NCBI RefSeq assembly: GCF_017963645.1
Contig: NZ_JAGMWN010000003.1
Span: forward strand, 422,236-486,235
Length of the DNA stretch: 64,000 nucleotides
From: Marivibrio halodurans
GTDB taxonomy: Bacteria > Pseudomonadota > Alphaproteobacteria > UBA8366 > Aestuariispiraceae
Direction of reading: 5' to 3'
A model generated the notes under the pieces. The model was not told where the DNA came from. It made no database searches and saw nothing but the letters and a program-made list of their open reading frames with translations. Numbering within the stretch: the first letter of the stretch is position 1; each line of letters begins with the position of its first letter. The translations under genes and the position numbers were made by a program. Below, in pieces: positions 35,436-43,761 of this stretch.

Positions 35436-36326
35436 TCAGGCCGGCATCGTTTCGCCCCGCAATACGATCGAGAGTTCCCGCAAAAGTGCTTCCGCCGTGG
35501 GGGAGCGAACGCGGTTGCTGCTCTCCAGCAGTCCCAGCATGCGCGTCACCGGCGGCTGGCCGAAGGGCAGGGTTCGCACGCCGTCGGGCAACGCCCGGCT
35601 GGCCGACCCATAGGGTATGACGGATACGCCAAGCCCTTGCGCGACCAGCCCCGCGATCCCCTCCAGGCTATCGACCTCCATGGCGCTATCGACACGGATG
35701 CCGCGGCGCTCCAACTCGGAATCGATCAGCCGCGCCGCCCAGGCGAAGCGTTTGAAGCGGATGAAGGGGCGCGCCGCCAGCAGATCGGCATCCGTGTCGC
35801 CCTCGACATCGCTCGGCCCGATGACGACCAGGGGCTCCCGGCCGACGGCGGTCCAACGGAAGCCGGGCTTCACCTTTTCCGGCTCGGCCGTGATGGCGCA
35901 TTCGATTCGACCACGCCCGACCAACGGCTCCAGATCATGCGAGAGACCGGCCTGAAGCGCGATGCGCAGGTCCGGCCGCGCCGCGCGCAGCCGTGCCAGG
36001 GATCGCGCCAAGGCTCCGCCGACCAATGTCGGGATCACCCCGATACGCAATGTGACGGGAGGGTCCCGCTTGGCCCGCGCGAAGCTTTCCTCCAGATCGC
36101 GGTAACCGACGACCACGTCCCTGGCCCGTTCCACGAACACGCGGCCGGCCGCCGAAAGCTCCGGCGGGCGACGCGCGCGATCGAACAATTCGATCCGGAA
36201 GCGTTCCTCGATCTGGCTGATGTGCTGGCTGACGCTGGATTGAGAGAGACCCAGCGCCTCGGCGGCGGCCGCGAAACTACCGCGGTCCGCCACCATGACC
36301 AAAGTGCGGAGCAGGCGGACATCCAT
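35436..36326 (-). CDS. LysR-family transcriptional regulator
   Basis: The 296-residue protein has the LysR winged helix-turn-helix at residues 1-60 (FAAAAEALGLSQSSVSQHI) and a substrate-binding domain of the usual length. It follows the cupin gene by 25 bases and precedes the dehydrogenase/fumarase operon by 254 bases, all on one strand, so it may control that operon. In that gap TCTTTAG (35324-35330) and CTAAAGA (35367-35373) form an inverted repeat that could be part of a binding site. Confidence 0.9.
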   Translation of the reverse strand: MDVRLLRTLVMVADRGSFAAAAEALGLSQSSVSQHISQIEERFRIELFDRARRPPELSAAGRVFVERARDVVVGYRDLEESFARAKRDPPVTLRIGVIPTLVGGALARSLARLRAARPDLRIALQAGLSHDLEPLVGRGRIECAITAEPEKVKPGFRWTAVGREPLVVIGPSDVEGDTDADLLAARPFIRFKRFAWAARLIDSELERRGIRVDSAMEVDSLEGIAGLVAQGLGVSVIPYGSASRALPDGVRTLPFGQPPVTRMLGLLESSNRVRSPTAEALLRELSIVLRGETMPA

Positions 36327-36351
36327 GGCGGCCGCGCGCGCTTACGACCGC

Positions 36352-36888
36352 TTAGCGGATGAGCTGGTCGACATAGTCCGCGCCGAGTCCATTCGCCGCA
36401 TAACAGGCACGACATTTGTCGATGCGCGTGAAGACGTCGTCATAACCGGTCTGCCGGCCATCCGGATCGACATAGATCATCGAGCCGTTGACCTGGAAGA
36501 AGGTGATCATCTCCTCCACATCCTCGTCGACGACGAGGGTATGCGTCTCACCCGGCGCTTCGAAGACATAGGCGCCTTCGGTCGCGACCCAGTCATGTTC
36601 CAAATAGCGCCAGGACCCCTTCAGCACGAAGCCATGCACGGCCTGCAGATGCCGGTGCCGGGACAACACGCCGGCTCGCCGCACCCGCAGGAGGTTGGTC
36701 CAAAACCCGGTCGAGGCGGAGAGGCAGAGCGGGCGGAACCACACTTGATCCTCCAACGGCACCCAGACACGTTCATCCTCCGCGACGGCATTCGGGATGA
36801 CTAGTTCCGGGACGGATTCCTTCGGTTGGGGGTGGCGATAGGGTTGCCATTTATCGCCGCTCTTCGCGGTCTCGACGCTATCGGGCAT
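36352..36888 (-). CDS. Cupin dioxygenase of the 2,4'-dihydroxyacetophenone dioxygenase family
   Basis: The 178-residue single-domain cupin has a metal site made of His78 and His80 (SRHRH), Glu97 (YLEHDW) and His116 (GETHTL), with the same spacing as in the known 2,4'-dihydroxyacetophenone dioxygenase. That enzyme cleaves a C-C bond between a carbonyl and a hydroxylated carbon. The true substrate here may differ. The gene is upstream of, and probably cotranscribed with, the LysR gene. A weak match to the LacI-type sites (GTTATGGTTATC, 36916-36927) lies 28 bases before its start. Confidence 0.83.
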   Translation of the reverse strand: MPDSVETAKSGDKWQPYRHPQPKESVPELVIPNAVAEDERVWVPLEDQVWFRPLCLSASTGFWTNLLRVRRAGVLSRHRHLQAVHGFVLKGSWRYLEHDWVATEGAYVFEAPGETHTLVVDEDVEEMITFFQVNGSMIYVDPDGRQTGYDDVFTRIDKCRACYAANGLGADYVDQLIR

Positions 36889-37083
36889 TGGGGCCTCCTC
36901 AAGAATGGATGGATTGTTATGGTTATCCTTGCTTGAGCGGCCCTTGATCCTGCGAAAGCGCCGCCGTGGGGAATCGTGCCCCCAGACAGCGCCGAAGCCA
37001 AGACAATTTAAAGTAGCACCCCTTCATGTGCCGGAAGGATCACCCCACGGCGGGGTATGACGGGGGCGCGGCCAGTCCCTCCG

Positions 37084-37716
37084 TTATCTCGTGCCGCTGA
37101 AGGACACACGGCGATGTCCCGGACTTCCCGGCGGCAACCCAGGCAGAAGCTTGCTTTCACCATGACCGGCCACGCCCAGCCGCCCGCCATCGACCCCGTG
37201 AATATTGATCAGATAGTCGCGGACCGCCAGGGCCCGGCGCTCCGACAGATCGCGGTTGTAGCCCGCATCACCGGTCGCGTCGGCATGCCCCCCAATTTCG
37301 AAAATCATGCTTGGGTTGTCACGCATCGATTGCGCCAAATTGGCGAGCGCGGCGCCGTATTCGGAGCGCACGCGCGCGCTGTCCAGATCGAATTGAATGC
37401 GCAGACTCGCCGTGCGCGGCGCAGCCGGTCCGCCGGCGGCCGGGGCCGACGCGGGGGTCGATGCGGGGGTTGGGGCGGTCTTCGGTGCCACCTTGGGCGG
37501 CGGCGAGCCGAACACGACCTTACGCGTTCTCACCTTTGGCTTTCCGGCCGCCGGCGTGGCACCGAAGATGGCGTTCAGTTCCTCGACCGTCGGGGTCCGG
37601 TCGAAGACGGCCTCGTCGCCGTAGATTTCCTGCGCGTCGACCGTCCCGACCGCGAGACACGCCCCCAGGACGAGCGCCGCGCCCGTGGCGGCGCGACGGA
37701 TGAGATGCGGTGTCAT
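37084..37716 (-). CDS. OmpA-family peptidoglycan-associated protein
   Basis: The 210-residue protein has a signal peptide (cleavage near AVGTVDAQ), a Pro/Ala-rich linker (residues ~60-100) and an OmpA C-terminal domain at about 105-205 (LRIQFDLDSARVR, FEIGGHADATGDAGYNRDLSERRA). This domain binds peptidoglycan non-covalently. It is the last of three genes with the caspase-like protein and the SH3 lipoprotein (16-base spacing), and I infer that it fixes that assembly to the cell wall. Confidence 0.9.
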   Translation of the reverse strand: MTPHLIRRAATGAALVLGACLAVGTVDAQEIYGDEAVFDRTPTVEELNAIFGATPAAGKPKVRTRKVVFGSPPPKVAPKTAPTPASTPASAPAAGGPAAPRTASLRIQFDLDSARVRSEYGAALANLAQSMRDNPSMIFEIGGHADATGDAGYNRDLSERRALAVRDYLINIHGVDGGRLGVAGHGESKLLPGLPPGSPGHRRVSFSGTR

Positions 37717-37732
37717 GGCTCCTCTCCCTTTC

Positions 37733-40700
37733 CTACTCTCCCGTCGATACGGCTTGGCTCGTGGCTGGCACGGCGCTGGGCGCCATGCGGCTCAGGGGAA
37801 AGAACGGATCTCCCCAGAACTTCGCGACCGGGTGCTGCGGCGCGCCGAGGGCCTCGGATCGCGCGATGACCTCGCGCTTCACATACCCGCCAAGTTCGGC
37901 GAGGCTAACCGCCCGGTCCGAATCCATGTCCGCCGCCCCATCGAGCCCGTCGATCGCGGCGGAGGTAAACAGCCCGTGCCCCATTCCCGCCGGATAGTCC
38001 CTTCCGTCGCTGTCGAGGGCGGTTCCCCGCGCGCTCGACAGAACGAAGCGGCCGGAATCGCGCGCGACTCGATCCACCAGCGATTGCGACCGGTCGGCCA
38101 TCTGGCCGGCGGTCAGAACCTGAAAGGACCCGGCGAAGCAAGTATCCAGGATAATGATGAGCTTGTCGGACCCGATCCGCGTCAGGCTGTCCATCATCGC
38201 GGACTGGGAGACGGCTTCGCGGCGATAGATCTCGCGCAGGGCCGCGTCCTGGAAACGGCGGCCGGACATGACCTCGCCGATCAACTCCATGCTCGCGGTC
38301 CCGAATTCATGCGGCGCGAAGGCGTAATCTCCGTCCACCACGTCACCGTGACCGGATAGGAAAAGGATCACCGTATCCTCCGAACGCGCGCGTCCGGCGA
38401 GATCGGCGAGCGCCGCCAGAAGCCGCTCGGCCGTCACCTCGCTCTCGACCATCACGGTCACGTCGGCTTCGGTGAAGAGGCCGCCCTGCCCGGCGGCGCG
38501 CGCGAACCGCCGTGCGATCACGCGCGCGTCGTTGGCGGCGATTCCGGCGGTTAGGTCGAAATGATCAATGGCGTAGTCGGAAACACCGGCCGCCAGGACC
38601 CGCAGCACCCCTTGCCCATCCGAACCCGGCGCCGGCCCGTCGAGCAGCACGGTGGAGGCCCCGGAAGCAACGGTTCCGTCATCATTGAGGACGCGGACCT
38701 CGATCTCGTTGCGGCCGGGGACCAGGGCGATACGCTCGCGTTGCAGGCGCATGTGCTCGCCCTCGATCGTTCCCGTCGTCTCGGAGGTGAGCCGGACCCC
38801 GTTGCGCCGAACCTCGACCGCGCCGGCGGTACCCGCCGCCAGATCGATTTCCAGCAGGATTTCCGCCCTATCGCGCGTGCCCCCGGCTTGCCCCAGGACG
38901 GCGCGCATGGCACGCGTGCCCGGCTGGTCCTTAGGCGCGGCGCACCCCACCGAGTCGCCGGCATCGGTGACGCCGCAGACCTCCGTGATCGCGACGGCGG
39001 CGGGCAGGTCGCCCTTCAAGGTATCGGCCGCGCTGCCCTCGGCCTCGGCCGCGGCCGCCAGCAATGCCGCGTCGCCGGCCCGCGCGCCCAGCGCCGCGCG
39101 CACCAGATCGGGGCGGTAGAAGCGCCGGTACATCTGATCGATGCGCACGAAGCGGGCTTCTTCCTTGAAGCCCTCGTTCATCTGGTACCCGATCAGATCC
39201 GCGCCGGAACGGCCGTTCGCGTCGCGCGGGCTGTGGTCGAAGAATCCCGCCGGCGTCCAGGCCACCCAATGCGCGCCGTCTCTCGTCGCGAACATCGAGC
39301 GCAGCAACGCCCCGTTCTCGGCCGAGCGCCACTGCACCGTGCCGTCCCCCAGAAGCGCGATCAGGACCCGACCATCGCCCGACAGCGCCAGCCCCCAGAC
39401 CGGCGCGCCCGCCACCCGGCGCCACAGATCGCGCCCATCCACGGACCGGGCACGGAGATAATAATTGGTACCAAGGAAAAGACGCTCCCCGGCAGAATCG
39501 GCGATCGCGTCCAAGGCACGCTCGTTCGCGTCGAGCGGCAGGATACGTTGATCGAGAGCAACCTCGCCGCTCTCGGCATCGATCGTCAGGGGCCGCCCGC
39601 CGGCCGTCCTGGGGGAAGCGATTAGGGGGGAAGCACCGTTTTCTTCCGCCGCCGTCCAAGGGGCGAGGGTTCCTTCGTCCGCGCGGAAAACCATGCGTTC
39701 TTTCCCACCCGCATCAAGCGTGAAGGAGACCGCGTTCCCGGTCCGATCGCTGCCCGGGCGATGGCGATAGGCACCGCGGAAGGACGGCGCCCCACCCCGC
39801 ACGAAGAAGGCGGTCGACGGCGTCCCGTCCGGCGCGATGTCGAGCGCGCCCCACGCCCCGGACGCGGCGCCGAACAGGATGCGCGACCGCGCCTCCGTCC
39901 CGTTCGAGGAGGCGTCCCCCGTCAATGCCGTGATCGGCGATGCCAGTCCGGTTTCCGCCAGATCATACGCACCGATGTAACCGCCATCGCGCGACCAACT
40001 GTGGAGGCGTTGCCCGAACCCACCGTTTCGCGTGGTCCGTGCATCCTCGACCGCATGCAGGAAGGCGCCGTCCCGCGACCAGGCCGCGTCGGCGAGCCCG
40101 CCCAGCCGCAGCCCCGGCACCTCGAACAGACGGAACCCGCCCTCCCCCTCGACCGGCGCAACCGCCACCGCCGGACGACCACGATCGGTCACGGCGAGCA
40201 GGCCGCCATCGCCGGAAAGCGCCAGGCGCCAGACCGTCGCCGCGTTCGGAACCCGGGCCCGGCCCAGCCGACCGCCCGCCGCCCCATCATGGACGACGAG
40301 CGCGCCGGCGCCATCCAGCACGACGAGCCGCCCGTCCTTCAGAAACAGAAGATCGGATATCCCCGCCTCGAACGCCCGGTCGACCAGGACGGCCCGACCC
40401 GAGGCGAGATCGAAGACGCGTACCCCCTGATCCGGGCCGGTCAAGCCGACGGCGAGCCGACCGCCATCGGGCGAGAAGGCCAAGGCCCGCACCGGCGCCG
40501 GCAGCCCACGCAGCACGCCGAGCGGCCGTGTGCCGTCCGCACTCAACATCCGCACCGCGGCGCGCCCCTCGCCCCAGTCCCATCCCAGCCGTCCACCGAC
40601 CGCCAGATGCTGGTCGCTCCGCGCGGCCGCGTAGATCGCGCCTTCGTCCCGTGGCCCGGCCGCCCCCCGCACGGTGTGGAGGAGCGTTCCCTCGCGCGCA

Positions 40701-40927
40701 TCCCACAGCCGCACCGTCTGGTCATCGGAAACGCTGATCGCGCGCGCACCGTCCCGGCTGGCATAGAGGCGGTTCACGGCGGCCGTATGCGCGCCGACCG
40801 CGACCCGGACGATCGGTTCGCTCGGCATCGGCGGCAACGATTGCGCATGCCCGGGCGCCGCGAATGCGATCCCCGCGAAAAGGATCGATATCGATATCGC
40901 CGTCGTGAAGCGCACGTTCTTCCTCAT
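37733..40927 (-). CDS. Secreted WD40-caspase (C14-like) protein
   Basis: The 1064-residue protein begins with a signal peptide (cleavage near APGHAQS). Residues ~35-600 contain WD40-type blades (for example HTAAVNRLYASRDG...DDQTVRLWD and APVRALAFSPDGGRLAV) and end with the WTPAGFFDHSP segment often found before bacterial caspases. Residues ~780-990 form a caspase-like domain with His860 in LSGHGD and Cys930 in LDTCFAGSF, so the catalytic dyad is intact. It is probably periplasmic or surface-linked. The start overlaps the lipoprotein stop by four bases. Targets are unknown; the secreted repeat proteins encoded divergently are candidates by context only. Confidence 0.88.
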   Translation of the reverse strand: MRKNVRFTTAISISILFAGIAFAAPGHAQSLPPMPSEPIVRVAVGAHTAAVNRLYASRDGARAISVSDDQTVRLWDAREGTLLHTVRGAAGPRDEGAIYAAARSDQHLAVGGRLGWDWGEGRAAVRMLSADGTRPLGVLRGLPAPVRALAFSPDGGRLAVGLTGPDQGVRVFDLASGRAVLVDRAFEAGISDLLFLKDGRLVVLDGAGALVVHDGAAGGRLGRARVPNAATVWRLALSGDGGLLAVTDRGRPAVAVAPVEGEGGFRLFEVPGLRLGGLADAAWSRDGAFLHAVEDARTTRNGGFGQRLHSWSRDGGYIGAYDLAETGLASPITALTGDASSNGTEARSRILFGAASGAWGALDIAPDGTPSTAFFVRGGAPSFRGAYRHRPGSDRTGNAVSFTLDAGGKERMVFRADEGTLAPWTAAEENGASPLIASPRTAGGRPLTIDAESGEVALDQRILPLDANERALDAIADSAGERLFLGTNYYLRARSVDGRDLWRRVAGAPVWGLALSGDGRVLIALLGDGTVQWRSAENGALLRSMFATRDGAHWVAWTPAGFFDHSPRDANGRSGADLIGYQMNEGFKEEARFVRIDQMYRRFYRPDLVRAALGARAGDAALLAAAAEAEGSAADTLKGDLPAAVAITEVCGVTDAGDSVGCAAPKDQPGTRAMRAVLGQAGGTRDRAEILLEIDLAAGTAGAVEVRRNGVRLTSETTGTIEGEHMRLQRERIALVPGRNEIEVRVLNDDGTVASGASTVLLDGPAPGSDGQGVLRVLAAGVSDYAIDHFDLTAGIAANDARVIARRFARAAGQGGLFTEADVTVMVESEVTAERLLAALADLAGRARSEDTVILFLSGHGDVVDGDYAFAPHEFGTASMELIGEVMSGRRFQDAALREIYRREAVSQSAMMDSLTRIGSDKLIIILDTCFAGSFQVLTAGQMADRSQSLVDRVARDSGRFVLSSARGTALDSDGRDYPAGMGHGLFTSAAIDGLDGAADMDSDRAVSLAELGGYVKREVIARSEALGAPQHPVAKFWGDPFFPLSRMAPSAVPATSQAVSTGE

Positions 40928-42078
40928 CCATCCAGCGAGAAAACCGTGTCCTCCTCACGCTCGGCCCGGCGCGCCAGGCGCTCCAACTCCAAGCGCTTCT
41001 CCCGTCCCTCGAACATGACCCCGACCGTCTTCGTCTCGACCGAGGCGTCGTTCGGCACCGAGCGGGTCAGCGAGGCGAGCGTCGGCTCGACCGATGCATT
41101 CGACGCGACCTGGACGGTGCCCGAATCGTCCCGAAGAAACTGGGCGGCGACATAGGCCCGCCGCCCGTCATCGAGTTGAACGGTGGCCCAGCCGTCCGAC
41201 GCCGGCGCCAGGACGAGCACACCCTGCCCGCCCTGAAGCAGGGTCAGCCGTTCGGACCCGGCGGACGGGGCGGCACGAACATTCAGGTTGGTTTCAGCAT
41301 AGCGTCGGACCGGATAGCCGTCGGCGCCCGGCGGTGGCGCGGAAACCGACTCGGATGTCTGGAGATTGGGGTTCGACCAAGCCTCGCGCTCGGCCGCCTT
41401 GGCCTCGGCCAGCAGTTCACGGGCCTCTGGATCGCCGGAGGAAAGCGTCTCGGCGGCCGCGACCAGCTCCTGGTGCCGCTCGTCGACACGCGCGCCAATC
41501 GCACGGACCGTCGTGATGTCGTCGTTATAGCGCGCGCGTTCGGTATCGAGCGCCTGCTGCGCCTGCTCGCGCGTCAGACGGCCGGCCTTGAAATCGCGCT
41601 TGACCCGTTCCGCGGTCTGAATGCGGCACTGCCGCGCCGCGGAGAAGCTGTTAAGCGCGCGCACGACCTGCGCTGATTCCCGCGCGGAATCCTGATAAAC
41701 CGTGCGCGTCAGGCTCGCCCTGTCCTCCGCCTCGCGCTGACGGGCGGATAGATAGCCGCCGCCGGCCCCGGCCGCCGCGCCGACGAGGCCGCCCCGCAGC
41801 GCACCCCCGACATCCCCGGTGATCAGTGCCCCGATCAACGCGCCGCCCACCGCGCCGATCACGGCGCCCTGCACGATATTGCGTTCGAAGTAACTCTTGG
41901 AGCCGCGCAGCTCCTCGGAATGACGGCCACACAGATCGTCCGACGCGATCTGCCGCAATCCCAATTCCCGCGTCAGACTATCCGCCGTCTGGCACCCGGA
42001 CGACAGTACCATGCCCCCGACCAACAGTGCCGACACGGCACGACGCCCCCGAGTCGCTCGATAAAACCGCCCCCTCAT
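40924..42078 (-). CDS. Lipoprotein with glycine zipper, coiled coil and SH3 domain
   Basis: The 384-residue protein starts at the ATG at 42078 (GAGGGGG upstream) with a signal ending LSSGCQT, an imperfect lipobox. A glycine-zipper segment follows (GAVIGAVGGALIGALITGD, residues ~70-105), then a charged helical region (~105-215) and a bacterial SH3 domain (~258-312, NLNVRAAPS...GWATV). Such proteins sit on the inner face of the outer membrane or bind cell wall. It is the first gene of the operon with the caspase and OmpA-like genes. The longer frame to 42204 lies in the AT-rich control region. Confidence 0.82.
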   Translation of the reverse strand: MRGRFYRATRGRRAVSALLVGGMVLSSGCQTADSLTRELGLRQIASDDLCGRHSEELRGSKSYFERNIVQGAVIGAVGGALIGALITGDVGGALRGGLVGAAAGAGGGYLSARQREAEDRASLTRTVYQDSARESAQVVRALNSFSAARQCRIQTAERVKRDFKAGRLTREQAQQALDTERARYNDDITTVRAIGARVDERHQELVAAAETLSSGDPEARELLAEAKAAEREAWSNPNLQTSESVSAPPPGADGYPVRRYAETNLNVRAAPSAGSERLTLLQGGQGVLVLAPASDGWATVQLDDGRRAYVAAQFLRDDSGTVQVASNASVEPTLASLTRSVPNDASVETKTVGVMFEGREKRLELERLARRAEREEDTVFSLDG

Positions 42079-42388
42079 CGTCTTGCCCCCTCTCTCCACG
42101 CATTCGCCACCCCATCCTGGAGCCACCCCACGGGCGAAGAGGTCCAGGACATGCGGACACGGATTAAACCCGTTTTGCGTGCTTAAAATTGATACTTTAC
42201 GCATTACGGGACACCACCTTACGGCGTAATCGTGGGAAATGTCATCCTGCTATCTTAATTTTTAATAGAAATTTTTCACATTTTAAGGTTGATATTCTCC
42301 AGTGGGTCGCGGTTAGATAATACCCTCTTTAATTATCATCGATCAATAATCGCTATTTATAAGGGTTTCAGAGATCGGGAGCGCGGCA
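42079..42388. promoter_or_regulatory. AT-rich divergent control region of the repeat-protein/caspase locus
   Basis: These 310 bases separate the two operons. From 42180 to 42365 the sequence is far richer in A and T than the rest of the window. TTACG occurs repeatedly, including the inverted pair ATTACG (42203-42208) and CGTAAT (42225-42230). No gene is visible. The layout suggests joint, switchable control of both operons. Confidence 0.6.
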
Positions 42389-42913
42389 ATGTTCGACAGG
42401 CGATCCATCCCAAGGTCCGGGCGACCTATCCGCCATCCCTTGGCGGCGGCGCTGGGGGCCGCCACGATCGCGGTGGCCGCGATCATCCCGCCCGCACCCA
42501 CGCATGCGGGGGACGCGCCGGAAAGCGTGCAATCCCAAGGCCCTGCCCCCGACAGCACATCGCCCAACGACGGCACGACCGAGGATCTGGGAACCCGGAT
42601 CAAGCGACAGGTTCGCGAGGCCCTTCAACAGGCAGGCATCGACAGTTCGAACGACACCGCCCCCGACGGGGGAACGGTGCGGATCGACGGTAACGCGACC
42701 ATCGACGCGCGCAGCCGGTCGGTCACGACCACCGCCCGGAACGGTCCGGATGGCGCGCCATCGACCGCACGCACCTGCGTCGGCTCGATCGGCGGGGGGG
42801 GGGGCGCGGACGTCCAAATCACGGGGAAGCTCGTCGTCAAACGATCCGGGACGACGAACGAGTGCGAGTGCGACTCGCCCGGCGCCGCTTGCGAGAGCCA
42901 GCCCGCCGACTGA
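42389..42913 (+). CDS. Exported small repeat protein 1 (one repeat, with a G11 tract)
   Basis: The 174-residue protein has a signal peptide (cleavage near PTHAGDA), a polar linker, and about one and a half copies of the locus repeat (VRIDGNATIDARSRSVTTTA ... IGGGGGAD, then VQITGKLVV), ending with a Cys-containing acidic tail (NECECDSPGAAC). It resembles the curlin-like neighbour at 42968 and is likely a minor fibre or nucleator subunit. Codons for the GGGGG stretch form an uninterrupted run of 11 G (42794-42804), which could slip. It is the first gene of the rightward operon. I do not recognise the family by name. Confidence 0.7.
   Translation: MFDRRSIPRSGRPIRHPLAAALGAATIAVAAIIPPAPTHAGDAPESVQSQGPAPDSTSPNDGTTEDLGTRIKRQVREALQQAGIDSSNDTAPDGGTVRIDGNATIDARSRSVTTTARNGPDGAPSTARTCVGSIGGGGGADVQITGKLVVKRSGTTNECECDSPGAACESQPAD
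42794..42804 (+). repeat. Homopolymeric G11 tract inside a coding region
   Basis: Eleven consecutive G lie at about codon 136 of the exported protein gene. Loss of one G would move translation into a frame that stays open to 43733; gain of one would use the third frame. Tracts of this length are known contingency loci in other bacteria. Confidence 0.85.
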
Positions 42914-42967
42914 CCGCGCGCATCATCGCGATGCGTCACCGAACGACCAGAGAAGGGGAGAACACAG

Positions 42968-43306
42968 ATGCAAAAGATCCTTACCGCCACCGGCCTCGCC
43001 ATTCCGATGGCCGGCGCCGCCATCCTTCTGTTCGCCGGTACCGCCATGGCCCAGGAACAGCAGGGCGCCGGCGTCCAGATCCAAGGCGATACCGAGATCA
43101 ACGCGACCGCCGACACCGTCACCACGACGGCGGTCGGCACGGGTAATACCGCCGAGAGCAATATCGGCACGATCGGCGGCGACAGCGTCAATATCCAGGG
43201 CGACACCGAGATCAACGCCTCCGCCGGAACCGTCACCACCACCGCCGTCGGCAGCGACAATTGCGCGAAGAGCAATATCGGGGCGATCGGCGCCAAGGCC
43301 TGTTGA
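42968..43306 (+). CDS. Exported curlin-like two-repeat protein
   Basis: The 112-residue protein is a signal peptide (cleavage near TAMAQEQ) followed by two tandem copies of a 38-residue unit: V-x-IQGDTEINA, VTTTAVG, SNIGxIGG. Small Gly/Asn/Thr-rich proteins made of such units resemble curli and HfaA-type fibre subunits in design, but lack the exact curlin Gln/Asn pattern. Cys residues occur only in the second copy (NCAKS and the C-terminal KAC). AGAAGGGGAG precedes the ATG. It is probably the main or starter fibre subunit exported by the CsgG-like protein encoded at 43762. Confidence 0.72.
   Translation: MQKILTATGLAIPMAGAAILLFAGTAMAQEQQGAGVQIQGDTEINATADTVTTTAVGTGNTAESNIGTIGGDSVNIQGDTEINASAGTVTTTAVGSDNCAKSNIGAIGAKAC
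43073..43300 (+). repeat. Tandem 114-bp coding repeat, two copies
   Basis: Copy one spans 43073-43186 and copy two 43187-43300. They encode near-identical 38-residue units and keep long stretches of nucleotide identity, so the duplication is fairly recent or kept alike by conversion. Confidence 0.8.
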
Positions 43307-43382
43307 TCCGCTGATCAATGGTGGCGCGTGGCCGGAGGGTCGCGCGCCGCCCCTTCCCTCGACCGACCATGGGAGAGACGCC

Positions 43383-43733
43383 ATGTCCGCGCGTGAAACA
43401 CCGACGCCCTATCCGCGTCGCCGGATGCTGGCGGGGCTCGTCGCCCTGCTGGGTACCGGTCTCGCCGCCCGGGCCGCGATACCGGCCGCCCGGGCGCAGG
43501 ACCTCAACCGGCGCCAACACGCGCCCCCCGGCTCCAACTCCAAGAAAATCCGGGTCCTTACCCGCGCGCGCCAACAGGCCGCGGAACAGAGCCAAGGTCT
43601 GAACCGCGACACCGTCAACACGGATTGCAGCCCGGTCGAGATTGGCAACCAGCAGATACCCGAGAATGGCCGCCTGCCGCGGGATGAGCAGGTCGTCGTC
43701 GTGCCGGGGGATATCATCAATATCTGCCGCTGA
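43383..43733 (+). CDS. Small exported protein with twin-arginine-like signal
   Basis: The 116-residue protein starts at the ATG at 43383 (GGGAGAG upstream). RRRMLAGLVALLG near residue 12 and cleavage near AARAQDL suggest Tat or Sec export. The mature part is basic and then polar (NRDTVNTDCSPVEIGNQQI), ending in a short hydrophobic VVVVPGDIINICR with two Cys in the last third. No family is recognised. It sits between the curlin-like gene and the CsgG-like gene, where curli systems place accessory factors. Confidence 0.65.
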   Translation: MSARETPTPYPRRRMLAGLVALLGTGLAARAAIPAARAQDLNRRQHAPPGSNSKKIRVLTRARQQAAEQSQGLNRDTVNTDCSPVEIGNQQIPENGRLPRDEQVVVVPGDIINICR

Positions 43734-43761
43734 GCGCGGCGGCCGGGGGGAGAGAGGTACC

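Noticed and set aside
37084..42078. Anti-phage defence island built on the caspase gene
   Set aside because: No gasdermin, TIR, nuclease or sensor NTPase is nearby; all three proteins have export signals, which fits an envelope role.
42504..43733. A 409-codon frame ending with the small Tat-type protein
   Set aside because: The start at 43383 has a ribosome-binding site and signal peptide; upstream it overlaps two exported repeat proteins. It is only noted as the frame reached after loss of one G in the G11 tract.
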